A stretch of 64,000 bases of DNA from Arthrobacter sp. Leaf141 (GCF_001424565.1 NZ_LMOL01000009.1:537-64536); one strand, 5' to 3'. Counted from the first letter of the stretch, positions 13,966 to 23,493 are shown. Notes: generated from the letters alone by a model not told the origin. Program-made: numbers and translations.

Positions 13966-16900
13966 ATGCGTGTGCTGATCGACCTGGACGAACGCCGCTT
14001 TGAATGCGAGGTGGCCCGCGCCGCAGCGGCCACCACACTGACAGACCTCGTGGCGGCCGCAGGCGGACCCCACCTGGCTCCGGACGAGGCGGTGTACGTC
14101 AACGAGGCGGAGGTGCGCGGTTCAACTCCGGTGTCCGAACTGGTCCTCCTCGAAGGCAGCCGCATCTCCCGCAGGCCCTGGCAGGTCCCGCACCGGGTGC
14201 CCGGCTGGAGCGTGACGCTGGCCGGCGGGCAGCGCACCGGCGGGGTGGTTGACGTGCCCCAGGGCCGCGAGATGCTGATTGGCCGTTCGCCGCAGGCGGA
14301 CCTGACCCTGCCAACCGAGAGCGCTTCCTGGGACCACTGCCGGCTGCGCCGGGAGGACGACGGGTTGCGGGTGCTCGACGGCGGATCCACCAACGGGACG
14401 CTGGTGAACGGGGAGCGTGTGGGCGAAGCCGGCGTCCTGGTCACGGGAACAGCCACCATCACCGCCGGCGGGACGGTACTCCTGTTGCGCCCTGCGCTGG
14501 AGGAATCACCGGCTCCCGCGCCCGGCAGCCTGCACAACCTCACACCGGCCGCCACGGCACCGTTTAACCGGCCACCCCGCCCCGGCCGCGCGCCCGCCGG
14601 GGACCCGCTGGTTCCGCCGAGCCGCAAAGACGTACCGCCCGCCGGCAAGTTCAGTGTCATCACGGTCCTGGCCCCGCTGGTAATGGCGGCCGCGATGGTG
14701 CTGATCCTGCGGGACATGCGGTTCGCCATGTTCGCGATGCTCAGCCCGGTCATGGCCGTAGGCATGTGGTTCGAGCAAAAACGCCGCTATGCCCGCAACC
14801 TTAAGGAGGAGGACGCCCGCTTCGCAGGTGCCCTCGAGGAATTCGAAGAACAGATCCGGCAGGCCGCCGCGGAGGAAACCGCCCGGCGCCACAGGATGAT
14901 CCCCGATCCGGCCACCGTGGTACGCCGTCCGGCGCTGCCCGCCACGTCCCTGTGGCAGCGCCGCGCGGACGCCGACGACTTCCTGGCCCTGCACGCCGGC
15001 ACCGGCGATGTTCCCTGGCGGCCTGAACTGGACCGCTCCGCGAGCACCCGCCTCGACAACGAGGTCAAGGACTCCCTGGCGGCAGCGCGGCTGCAGGCAG
15101 CACCGGTACTGGTGGACCTGACCGACGCCGGTGTGGTGGGCATGGTGGGCCCGCGCGAGGGCACCCTGGCCCTGGCCCGTTCCCTGGTGGCCCAGGCGGC
15201 CGTGCATGTGGGCCCCGCGGACCTGACCATCGGCGTCTTCTGCGACGCCGGCCGCGCGGACGAGTGGGAATGGGCCTCGTGGCTGCCCCACACCCGCCAG
15301 ACCGGCAGCAGCACCGGCGAACGGTGGATGTCAGCGCACCGGGAGACTGGCGTTGCTATGCTGCGCTCGTTGAAGGACAGCGTGGCGGAACTGCCCACTC
15401 CCGCGCTCCTGGTGGTGCTGGACTCAGAAGTCCTCACCGAAGGCAGGGACGCCCCCGCCCGGGCGCTGCTGGGCATGGGCCGCTCTGCCCCGGGCGGCTA
15501 CGTCAACCCGCAGCAGCGCCCTCCGCGGGTGGCGGGCATTGTCATCGCCACGTCCGAAGAGCAGCTGCCGGCCTCGTGCACCACCATCATCAGGGTCGGC
15601 GCGGACGCGGCGGCGACCGTGGAACAGCCGGAGGACCTGACCCGGGTGGAGGATGTCATCCTGGCCGGCCTCGACGAGGAGGAAGCGCTCAGCTGCGCCA
15701 TGCGCGTGGCGCACTTCGACGACCCCGAACTGAGCGTCCCCGGCGCCTCCCTCCCCCCGCTGGTCCGGCTTCCGGAACTGCTGGACTACGACCGCCCGGA
15801 TGCTGCCACCATCAGCCGGCTCTGGCAGGCGGCCACCGGAATTTCGACGCCGATCGGCACCGGCGAGAACGGGATCCTCACCCTGGACCTGGTCAAGGAC
15901 GGCCCGCACGGCCTGGTGGGCGGCACCACCGGATCCGGCAAGTCCGAGTTCCTCCGCTCGCTGGTGGCGGGCCTCGCCGCCCGCAACGATCCCACCCGGC
16001 TGAACTTCATCCTGGTCGACTTCAAGGGCGGGGCCGCCTTCAAGGCCTGTGAACGGCTCCCGCACACCATCGGCACCATCTCCAACCTGGATGAGCAGCT
16101 CGCCGACCGCGCCCTGCGTGCGCTGGAAGCCGAAATGGAACGCCGCCAGCGGGTGTTCGCCGCAGCCGGAGAGGGCGTCGACAACCTGTCCGCCTACCTC
16201 GCCACCAACCCAGCCGAGCCCATGCCCCGGCTGCTGCTGGTGATTGACGAGTTCGCCATGCTCGCCAAGGACTTCCCCGACGTGCTTAAGGCCCTGGTCA
16301 GTGTGGGCGCCGTGGGCCGCACCCTGGGTGTGCACATGATCCTTGCTACGCAGCGCCCCGCAGGCGTGGTCAGCGACGACATCCTGGCCAACACCAACCT
16401 CCGGGTAGCGCTGCGGGTCCAGAGCCGAGAGGACTCCAACAACGTGATCGGCGTGCCGGCCGCCTCGGCGATCGGGCGCGCCCAGATGGGCCGGGCCTTC
16501 GTGAAGCTGGGCCAGGACGACATCACCCCCGTGCAGACGGCCCTGGTGACGGGGCAGGCGCTGGTGGGCGGCGGACCCGCAGTGGACGTGCGGGAAGTGC
16601 GCCGGTTCGGCGTTCCCGCCCCGTCGGCAGCGCCGGCCCGCTCCGCCGCCTCTGACGAGAACGACCTGGACCTCCTGATTGATGCCGTGGTGCAGGCCAA
16701 CACCGAGGCCGGCTACGCGGCGCCGCGCCAGGTGTGGCCGGAAGCGCTGGGCGAACGCGTGGAACTGGCAGGCTTCCTGGCCCGGCCGGATGCCGGCACT
16801 TCCGCGGAGCCGGCATCGGGCGGGCCCTCGCCGGACGGGACAGTTGCGGACGGGACAGTTGCGGACGGGACAGCGGCGGAAGCGACGGCGGCGCAACCGT

Positions 16901-18357
16901 TGGCAGCCGCCCTGCCCCAGGTGGGTTCAGTCCAGGGAAACACCGTGCTGGTCACCGTGGTGGATGAACCCGACCTGCAGCGCCAGTCGCCGTCGGGCTG
17001 GGACATGTCCGTGGGCAACCTGATGCTGATGGGGGTGGCCGGATCCGGCACCAGCACCACGCTGGCTTCGATCGCCCTGGCCCTGGCCAAGGACACCGAT
17101 CCCGCCAGCCTTGACCTGATGATCCTCGACATGGGCTCCCGCGAACTTGAGCCGCTGAAGGACCTGCCGCATACGGTGGCCTATGTGGGGACCGGCGCCG
17201 GCGCCAAGGAACAGCAGGCCCGCTTCCTCCGGCACCTGAACACCGAGCTGGAAAACCGGCGCGCAAACCCGGACAGGGGCCGGCGCACCGTGGTGCTGCT
17301 GGATGGACTGGCCTCGCTCCGGGACGAGTTCCAGGACTTTGAAGGCCAGCAGATGATGGCCCTGTTGTACCGCGCCTACGCCGACGGACCGGCGCTGGGC
17401 CTCTCCTTCGCGGTGTCCACCACCCGGGCCAAGGCCGTGCCTTCAGCCATGAACGAGGTGACCCTGCAAAAGTGGCTCTTCCGCCTCGCTGACACGTACG
17501 ACTACTCTTCACTCGGTGTCCGCGGCAAGGAGATCCCGGCCCCGCTGCCCGGGCGCTGCGTGGACCCCCGCACCGCGCTGCAGATGCACGTGGCCACTCC
17601 CGGCATCGGGATGGCGGCGGCCGTAGAGCAGGTGCGGCAGGGCTGGGCGCAGGCACCGGCCAAGGCACCCGCCATCCGGCGCCTGCCCTCCAACGTCACG
17701 CTGCAGGAACTGGCCGTGGAACCCCGCCTCGACGCAGAACCCTGGCTGGTGCCGGTGGGACTGCAGGAAGCGGACCTGTCCCCCGCGTTCCTGGAGATCT
17801 ACGAAGGTGAGCACGCACTGGTGGCCGGGCCCGCACGGTCCGGGAAGTCAACGCTGCTGCTGGCCCTGGCCGGGGCCGTCCGGGGCAAGCCGACGTCCCG
17901 CGGCCCAGCGCAGGTCTGGGCCATCTGCGACCGGCGCTCACCCCTGGCCCTGGCCGGCGCCGGCCTGGACCGGGTGGCGGTGGGCGCCGACGAGGTGCCG
18001 GCGCTGCTGGCCTCCCTGCGGCTGGAACGCGGAACGGTGTTCCTGCTGATCGACGACGCCGAACGCTTCGACGACGGCGACCAGTCCATCGCCGGGGTGG
18101 TGGCCTCCGGGCAGCCGGGGCTGTGCATCATCGCCTCCGGCAGGGCGGCGGACCTCCGCAGCCTGTACAGCCACTGGTCCAAGACCGTACGGAAGTCCCG
18201 GTTGGGCGTCCTGTTGCAGCCGGACGTCAATTACGACGGCGAGTTGCTGGGTGCGGTGGTGCCGCGGAAGGCTCCCGTGGCGTTGACTGCCGGGCGCGGC
18301 TACCTGAGCGTAGGGGGCCAGATGGCGCTCATCCAGTCGATGAGCGTCGACGGCTGA
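13966..18357 (+). CDS. FHA-domain FtsK/EssC-like type VII secretion ATPase
   Basis: This 1463-residue membrane motor resembles Firmicutes EssC more than mycobacterial EccC. Residues 1-90 are a small beta-grasp or FHA-like domain. Residues about 90-175 are a classical FHA domain (LIGRSPQAD, SASWDHCRL, STNGTLVNG). Two membrane helices lie at about 229-268. Three FtsK-type ATPase domains follow. D1 has an intact Walker A (GGTTGSGKSEF, ~650) and Walker B (LLLVIDEFAML, ~758). D2 has a degenerate P-loop GVAGSGTSTT (~1022) in which Lys is replaced by Thr, with VVLLDG as Walker B. D3 has GPARSGKSTL (~1285) and LLIDDAERF. A 15-bp tandem repeat lies in the linker before D2. GGAAGGA precedes ATG 13966. 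It powers export of WXG100-type substrates; FHA binding of phosphothreonine links it to the kinase next door. Confidence 0.92.
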   Translation: MRVLIDLDERRFECEVARAAAATTLTDLVAAAGGPHLAPDEAVYVNEAEVRGSTPVSELVLLEGSRISRRPWQVPHRVPGWSVTLAGGQRTGGVVDVPQGREMLIGRSPQADLTLPTESASWDHCRLRREDDGLRVLDGGSTNGTLVNGERVGEAGVLVTGTATITAGGTVLLLRPALEESPAPAPGSLHNLTPAATAPFNRPPRPGRAPAGDPLVPPSRKDVPPAGKFSVITVLAPLVMAAAMVLILRDMRFAMFAMLSPVMAVGMWFEQKRRYARNLKEEDARFAGALEEFEEQIRQAAAEETARRHRMIPDPATVVRRPALPATSLWQRRADADDFLALHAGTGDVPWRPELDRSASTRLDNEVKDSLAAARLQAAPVLVDLTDAGVVGMVGPREGTLALARSLVAQAAVHVGPADLTIGVFCDAGRADEWEWASWLPHTRQTGSSTGERWMSAHRETGVAMLRSLKDSVAELPTPALLVVLDSEVLTEGRDAPARALLGMGRSAPGGYVNPQQRPPRVAGIVIATSEEQLPASCTTIIRVGADAAATVEQPEDLTRVEDVILAGLDEEEALSCAMRVAHFDDPELSVPGASLPPLVRLPELLDYDRPDAATISRLWQAATGISTPIGTGENGILTLDLVKDGPHGLVGGTTGSGKSEFLRSLVAGLAARNDPTRLNFILVDFKGGAAFKACERLPHTIGTISNLDEQLADRALRALEAEMERRQRVFAAAGEGVDNLSAYLATNPAEPMPRLLLVIDEFAMLAKDFPDVLKALVSVGAVGRTLGVHMILATQRPAGVVSDDILANTNLRVALRVQSREDSNNVIGVPAASAIGRAQMGRAFVKLGQDDITPVQTALVTGQALVGGGPAVDVREVRRFGVPAPSAAPARSAASDENDLDLLIDAVVQANTEAGYAAPRQVWPEALGERVELAGFLARPDAGTSAEPASGGPSPDGTVADGTVADGTAAEATAAQPLAAALPQVGSVQGNTVLVTVVDEPDLQRQSPSGWDMSVGNLMLMGVAGSGTSTTLASIALALAKDTDPASLDLMILDMGSRELEPLKDLPHTVAYVGTGAGAKEQQARFLRHLNTELENRRANPDRGRRTVVLLDGLASLRDEFQDFEGQQMMALLYRAYADGPALGLSFAVSTTRAKAVPSAMNEVTLQKWLFRLADTYDYSSLGVRGKEIPAPLPGRCVDPRTALQMHVATPGIGMAAAVEQVRQGWAQAPAKAPAIRRLPSNVTLQELAVEPRLDAEPWLVPVGLQEADLSPAFLEIYEGEHALVAGPARSGKSTLLLALAGAVRGKPTSRGPAQVWAICDRRSPLALAGAGLDRVAVGADEVPALLASLRLERGTVFLLIDDAERFDDGDQSIAGVVASGQPGLCIIASGRAADLRSLYSHWSKTVRKSRLGVLLQPDVNYDGELLGAVVPRKAPVALTAGRGYLSVGGQMALIQSMSVDG
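16833..16877 (+). repeat. 15-bp tandem repeat in the motor's linker
   Basis: Three consecutive 15-bp units (GGACGGGACAGTTGC twice, then one with changes in the last bases) encode DGTVA-type pentapeptides between ATPase domains 1 and 2. The in-frame period means copy number can change without frameshift, varying linker length. Confidence 0.85.
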
Positions 18358-18456
18358 TACGGGCGGCGCCGGCGATGCAGCGGCGGCGCCTACGATGGCA
18401 GGGTGGCCGGAACGGTGGCCCTGGGGAACCGGATCGACAGCGTTGGGGAGTACGGA

Positions 18457-20433
18457 ATGCAATTCGCACAAACGGGTGAGGCACTGGGGGCCTCCTACCG
18501 CTTCGGCGAACGGGTGGGCTCAGGTGCCGTAGGCGAGGTTTGGACCATCACCGCCGCGGACGGCCGCACACTGGCCGCCAAGGTCCTGCGCCCCGAGCAT
18601 GCCGATGATCCCTCCCTGGTGGAGCGGTTTGTCCGGGAACGGTCTGTGCTGCTGGGCCTGCAGGACCCGCACATCGTGACCGTGCGCGATATGGTGGTGG
18701 AGGGCCAGCGGCTGGCCATCGTGATGGACTACGTCCCCGGCGGCTCGCTGCGGGACGCCGTGAAGGCGGCAGGAACGCTTGGCCCCGCCGATGCCCTTAA
18801 CGTCACCGCCGAGATCTTCGACGCCCTGGCCGCCGCGCATGCACGCGGCGTGACCCACCGCGACATCAAACCGGACAACGTGCTCCTGGCCCGGCCCTGG
18901 GCCGAGCGTGAACAGGGCGATGTCCGGGTTTCCGACTTCGGCATCTCCGATGTTGTGGGCGAGCGGATCCGGCAGACCACCGGCCTGATCGGCACACCCC
19001 AGTACATGCCGCCGGAGCTCATCAGCCAGGGCAGGTCCGGCCCAGCCGGCGACGTGTATTCCACCGGGGTCCTGCTGTACGAACTCCTGGCTGGCCGCAC
19101 GCCGTTTGCCGGGCCCGGGACGGATTTCAGCGTGGCCTACCGCCACGTTTCCTCCCGCCCGCCGCGGATTCCGGTGGCCGACGCCGTCTGGGAGGTCCTG
19201 GACAGCCTGTTGTCCAAGGACCCGGCCCAGCGGCCCACCGCCAGGGAGGCGGCCTCGACCCTCCGGCGGCTGGCGCCGGGACTTGCCGGCGCCAGCCCGC
19301 TGGACCGCACCGGCGCACCCGAGGACTTCGCCGACGTCGAACGTCCCGCCACGGTGGTGCGCGGCGCCTTTACCGACGACGAGCTGGCGGCGTTTGCCGC
19401 CGCCCCGGCCGTGGAAGGTGAGGTTCCCGAACTCGGCGAGGCAGGCAGCGCCACAATCGTCCGCTCGATGCCCCGCCGGGACGTCCGGGCCCCCGCTGAG
19501 CAGGCACCGGCAGCCGAGGCCGGCACCCCGTTCTGGCGCACCCGAAAGGCGCTGATCCTCGGCGGAAGCGCTGCTGTCCTGCTGGTGGGCATGGTGGTGG
19601 GGTTTGTGGTGCTGGCCCCGGCTGCGCAGGAGGCGGCGCCGGCCGTCGCGGGCCAGTCCCTGTCGGCGCAGCTGCAGGACCCGGCGCTGCCAACCGGGCT
19701 GACCATCTCACGGTCAGCAGCCTTCGAACCCGCCACCGGAGAGGTCCGCCTGACGGTTTCCTACGCGGCGCAGAAAGCGCCACTGTCCGGCGACTTCCTC
19801 GAGGTCATTCCGGGCCTGGCCGGCAGCAGCACCTGCCCGGCAGCCACCTGGGAAGGCGGGTCTGTCAGCCGGAACCAGGCCTCGATCACGGGCCTGGACG
19901 TCAGCTGCGGCTGGAAGGTCTCGGGACTGGACATTCCCGCCGGCGGCTCCAAGCAGGTGACCGCCAAGGTGCCGGTGGCTCCGGCGGACCAGCAGGCGCT
20001 CGATGCGTGGCTCCGCAGCGGCTCCGAGGGGACCCGCGACGCCACCGCGGATCCTGCGGTCAAAGGCACCGCCTATCCCGTCCAGCGGCTGCAGGGCGTG
20101 GAGGTCCGCACCCCCGCCCGTGTGGTAACGCCCAGCCCCCTGACCATCACGGTGGTGCCCGTGTGGGCGGGCGGGGCCGACGAACTCAACCCGCTCTACG
20201 TCAGCCCCGCGTCGGGCCGCCCGTCCCAGATGCTTGATGCCGTGGCAGCCGGTGAGAAGGGGGTGCGTTTCTCCGACGGCTGCGGCGGCGCACTGGCAGT
20301 GGACAGCTCCGGCCTCACCGTAACGGCCCTGCAGATCACGCCCCAGTGCACTGTGCGCGCCACGGTTGGCAACTTCACCGACCTGCAGTCACAGGCTTTT
20401 GGCATCACGTCGCGCGAAAGCTCCGGCAACTGA
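18457..20433 (+). CDS. Ser/Thr protein kinase with extracellular domain (EssB-like layout)
   Basis: This is a 658-residue protein. Residues 1-280 form a complete Hanks-type kinase: glycine loop GERVGSGAVGEVW, catalytic Lys in LAAKVL, HRDIKPDN (~134-141), SDFGISD (~158) and PPE of the activation segment. A Thr/Pro-rich acidic juxtamembrane region follows (ATVVR and ATIVR motifs are potential phospho-sites for FHA domains), then one membrane helix (~366-388) and a ~270-residue beta-rich extracellular part with four Cys. ATG 18457 is preceded by GGGGAG; the longer frame from 18403 lacks a site. It is the last gene of the secretion operon. EssB/YukC of type VIIb systems has the same order but a dead kinase fold; here the catalytic residues are present. 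It may act as scaffold and as regulator of the FHA-bearing motor. Confidence 0.9.
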   Translation: MQFAQTGEALGASYRFGERVGSGAVGEVWTITAADGRTLAAKVLRPEHADDPSLVERFVRERSVLLGLQDPHIVTVRDMVVEGQRLAIVMDYVPGGSLRDAVKAAGTLGPADALNVTAEIFDALAAAHARGVTHRDIKPDNVLLARPWAEREQGDVRVSDFGISDVVGERIRQTTGLIGTPQYMPPELISQGRSGPAGDVYSTGVLLYELLAGRTPFAGPGTDFSVAYRHVSSRPPRIPVADAVWEVLDSLLSKDPAQRPTAREAASTLRRLAPGLAGASPLDRTGAPEDFADVERPATVVRGAFTDDELAAFAAAPAVEGEVPELGEAGSATIVRSMPRRDVRAPAEQAPAAEAGTPFWRTRKALILGGSAAVLLVGMVVGFVVLAPAAQEAAPAVAGQSLSAQLQDPALPTGLTISRSAAFEPATGEVRLTVSYAAQKAPLSGDFLEVIPGLAGSSTCPAATWEGGSVSRNQASITGLDVSCGWKVSGLDIPAGGSKQVTAKVPVAPADQQALDAWLRSGSEGTRDATADPAVKGTAYPVQRLQGVEVRTPARVVTPSPLTITVVPVWAGGADELNPLYVSPASGRPSQMLDAVAAGEKGVRFSDGCGGALAVDSSGLTVTALQITPQCTVRATVGNFTDLQSQAFGITSRESSGN

Positions 20434-20450
20434 CACGAAGGCGCCGGAGC

Positions 20451-20470
20451 GTGGGCCCGTTGCGGGCCAC
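20451..20470. terminator. Short GC hairpin between convergent genes
   Basis: GTGGGCCCG and CGGGCCAC pair around a TTG loop with one bulge, in the 64-bp gap between the convergent kinase and sialidase genes. No T-run is present, so a terminator role is tentative. Confidence 0.3.
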
Positions 20471-20497
20471 CCCGGGTCAGCACAAGCAGCAGCCGGG

Positions 20498-23449
20498 TCA
20501 GCCCTTCGGCGTCACCTGCAGCCGGTCAAAGGCCACCACGGCGCCGGCCGTATCAAGCACCACCAAGTCGTCGCGGCCATTGCCCACGCCCGCGGGCAGG
20601 ATGAACTCCAGCGTATTGGCCATGGTGGGGAACAGCCAGCCGATCCGGTCTGCCTTCTTGTTCAGGTACACGTAGTACCACTGGCCGTCCTCCAATCCCT
20701 GCAGCACCACTTTCTCCCCCGGTGCGTACTTGGCCCCGATCTGCAGGTCGATGGGCGACGCAGCGCTTGCCAGCTTCAGCGTCCCGGCAGCCGGCTCGGA
20801 AACCGGTTTAGCCGGTTGACGATTGAGCACCAGCGCTTCTCCGGTCACCGTTAGTGCTGCAGGCTGCAAACCGTTGTCCGCCGTGGCCTCGAAGGACACC
20901 GGCGCCAGGGTGCCTGCCGCCACATCGGCGGCTGTCAGGCGGTATTCGCGGGCAGCAGACACGGATTCGCCAACGGCGAGCGCCGCCGTTGTGATCCCCG
21001 CGGCATCTGCGGCCAGGCCGGTCAGCGGCACGTTGCCCGCGTTCCCCACCGTGTACGTGTAGGTGACAAGGTCCCCGGCGCTGGCGTACCGGTCGCCGTC
21101 GGAATCTGCCCATGCCGCGGTGACCGTGCCGTCGAGCCTGGCCTCGCGGACCTTCAGATCCACCTCGCCGCCGTCGACCGTGTAGGTTTTGGCCGTCTGC
21201 CCTGCGGCGCTGACCTCCCAAACCGTGGCCGGCGTGAAGTAGCCTTGTTCGGCCTCAGCGGCGGTCACCGTGTGGCGCGGCGTGGCGCAGGTGTACGACT
21301 GTCCGGCCGGCAGCACGGAGTAGCGGCAGTTACCGGCCCCTTCGGGCAGGAATGGGCTGAAGTTACCGCTGGTGGGAACCACTTTGGTCACCAGCGGGCT
21401 GGTGTTGGACACCGCAAACGAATACGGCACCTGGCTGCCCGCAGCGTATGGCTGGGTTGCCAGGTCGCGCCCGACGTCGGCCCTGGCACCCCTGATATCG
21501 GCGCTCACCAGGCCGTCGCGCAGGGCAATCGCGGCGCCCGCGAAGGACACCGTCCGGGTCAGCGACGGGGTGGCACTGGCCGTGACATTAAAACCCGCCG
21601 TGGGGACGAAGTAGCCGCGCTCCACGTCTGCCGCCGTGACCACGTGCCTGGCCGTGGCGCACGTATAGGAGGCCCCGGCTGCCAGGTTGTTGTACCGGCA
21701 GTTGGGGGCTGACGGCGGCAGGAACCCCGAGTCGAACGTCCCGGACACCGGCACAGCGTTCGCCGTCACAGTGGAGGTGCTTTTGACCGTCAGGGTGTAG
21801 GTGATGGTCTCCCCCACGGCATAGGGATTGGCCTGCACGTCCCTGCCCGGAGCCGTTCCGCTGATGGCCAGCCCCACCTGGGCATTGACGGGAGCCGTGG
21901 CCGCAAACGTCGACTGCGATACCCGGCCATCCGCCGTCGTGAACGCAGCGTTGAGGTTCTGCACGCCGCTGGCGCCCGCCGGGGCGGTCAGTGCCACGTT
22001 GACGGTGGCCGAAGCTCCGGGCGCGACGGCGGGGACCGGTACGGTGGTTGCCGACCAGCCGACGGGCGTGTAGACAGTCGCCGTTGCACCGGTCAGCGTG
22101 GCCGCCTCTTGATTGGTGACGGTGACTGGCACCTGGGTGGTTGCCCCACCGGCCACGGCAGTGCCCGGGACGGCCAGCGGTGCGCAGGCGTAGTTCAGCC
22201 AGGCATCGTTGAAGGACGCGAACTGCATGTTGTCCGTGTAGTTGCCCTCGTAGAGCAGGCCGAATGCGCCGTCCTGCAACCGGCTGATGGTCGAGTAAGC
22301 CGAGAATCCTGAACGCACGGTCCGCACGCCCGGCCAGGTTGCACCGTCATCGCAGGACACCCGCACCGAAACGTTTTCGCGGGCTGTCCTGGAATTCGAG
22401 TTGGTGAACACGAGCTTTTTGGCGTCCGCGGAACCCTGCGCGGCGTTAGGGAACATCCTCGCGATGGACCCGTTGTTGGCCGGGTCCGGCAGTTCCGTGT
22501 CCTGGCTGACCGGCCCGTACGTTGCGCCGCCGTCAGTGGACACCGCCACCTTGCGGTATCCCTGGTTGGCATTGTCGCGGGAGTTCAGCAGGACGCGGCC
22601 ATCGGAGAGTTCCACGGTCTTGTTTTCGTCCATCCGGTCGCCCACGTTGGCGCCCTTCTGCCACGTGAGGCCGTGGTCGTCCGAGTAGACGCTGTAGGCC
22701 TGGATTTTGTTGCCGCCATCTGCCTGCCGGATGTCGCCGGCGTATTGCTGGATCAGCCGGCCCTTGTGGGCACCGTACTTGAGCTGGATGCCCTCACCCG
22801 AGGATGCGAAGTTGGACCGGACGTCACCCGCCACGGGGCTCGTTTTGCTGGTGCCGGGCTTGGTTACGTTGGTGATGAGCCGCGGCTGGCTCCATGTCAC
22901 GCCGCCATCAGCGGATTCGATCACGGCTGACGAGATGACATTGCGGTCAGCATCGCTGTTGCCGAACTGGCTCCCGCCGAAGCCCTGGTCCTTGGAATAG
23001 ACGAAGAAAGCGAAGACCTTGCCTGCCTCGGCATCGAAAATGTAGGAGGGGTCGCTGTAACCGTACTTCGGGCTGCTTGCATCGCCCGGCTGGCCTGCGG
23101 CGATGGTCTGCAACGGCCCCCAGGTGGCGCCGCCGTCCGTGCTGCGGCGCTGCACAATCGAGTTGGCGTTGGGAGCATCAGCGGCACTGCCCGGGCGGCC
23201 GTCCCACGCTGCAAGGACCACGTTGTTGCCAAGGTACGTCAGGGCCGGAATGCGGTAGAAGAAGTTGGCCGCCGTGCGATCGGCGCCGAGGTTCTGTTCC
23301 GCGAAGCTGCCCGGTGGGGTGGCTGGGTTGGGCGAAGGGATGGGTGCGGCATTGGCTGGAAGGACGCTTGCGGCCAGCAACGCCAGCCCGGCGGCGCCGG
23401 CGCCGAGGGTCCGCGCCGCGCCTCGAAGTTTTGGTCTTTGGTTTTTCAT
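20498..23449 (-). CDS. nanH: Secreted multidomain exo-sialidase (GH33)
   Basis: This 983-residue extracellular enzyme releases terminal sialic acids from glycoconjugates. ATG 23449 is chosen because GAGAGGA lies just upstream and a clean signal peptide follows (basic RPKLRGAARTLG, hydrophobic core, ANAAP cleavage near 34). The GH33 catalytic domain (~45-420) shows the FYRIPAL arginine motif and Asp boxes (STDGGATWG, SADGGVTWS, SDDHGLTWQ, STDGGATYG, CDDGATWPG). A NEW3-type Ig domain follows (TQVPVTVTNQEAATLTGATA), then two homologous beta-sandwich repeats (each ending CRY...YTCAT.RH.VTAA) and a third related unit. The last ~100 residues form a separate C-terminal domain with no LPXTG anchor. 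It is divergent from the second sialidase and starts the sialic acid locus. Confidence 0.93.
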   Translation of the reverse strand: MKNQRPKLRGAARTLGAGAAGLALLAASVLPANAAPIPSPNPATPPGSFAEQNLGADRTAANFFYRIPALTYLGNNVVLAAWDGRPGSAADAPNANSIVQRRSTDGGATWGPLQTIAAGQPGDASSPKYGYSDPSYIFDAEAGKVFAFFVYSKDQGFGGSQFGNSDADRNVISSAVIESADGGVTWSQPRLITNVTKPGTSKTSPVAGDVRSNFASSGEGIQLKYGAHKGRLIQQYAGDIRQADGGNKIQAYSVYSDDHGLTWQKGANVGDRMDENKTVELSDGRVLLNSRDNANQGYRKVAVSTDGGATYGPVSQDTELPDPANNGSIARMFPNAAQGSADAKKLVFTNSNSRTARENVSVRVSCDDGATWPGVRTVRSGFSAYSTISRLQDGAFGLLYEGNYTDNMQFASFNDAWLNYACAPLAVPGTAVAGGATTQVPVTVTNQEAATLTGATATVYTPVGWSATTVPVPAVAPGASATVNVALTAPAGASGVQNLNAAFTTADGRVSQSTFAATAPVNAQVGLAISGTAPGRDVQANPYAVGETITYTLTVKSTSTVTANAVPVSGTFDSGFLPPSAPNCRYNNLAAGASYTCATARHVVTAADVERGYFVPTAGFNVTASATPSLTRTVSFAGAAIALRDGLVSADIRGARADVGRDLATQPYAAGSQVPYSFAVSNTSPLVTKVVPTSGNFSPFLPEGAGNCRYSVLPAGQSYTCATPRHTVTAAEAEQGYFTPATVWEVSAAGQTAKTYTVDGGEVDLKVREARLDGTVTAAWADSDGDRYASAGDLVTYTYTVGNAGNVPLTGLAADAAGITTAALAVGESVSAAREYRLTAADVAAGTLAPVSFEATADNGLQPAALTVTGEALVLNRQPAKPVSEPAAGTLKLASAASPIDLQIGAKYAPGEKVVLQGLEDGQWYYVYLNKKADRIGWLFPTMANTLEFILPAGVGNGRDDLVVLDTAGAVVAFDRLQVTPKG

Positions 23450-23493
23450 ACCGTGGTCCTCTCGTCTGCGACGGTGAGATCGGGAAGGCGTGT

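Noticed and set aside
15424..16896. A 490-codon minus-strand frame within the EssC-like motor
   Set aside because: The plus strand carries Walker A and B motifs throughout; the antisense frame has only low-complexity composition.
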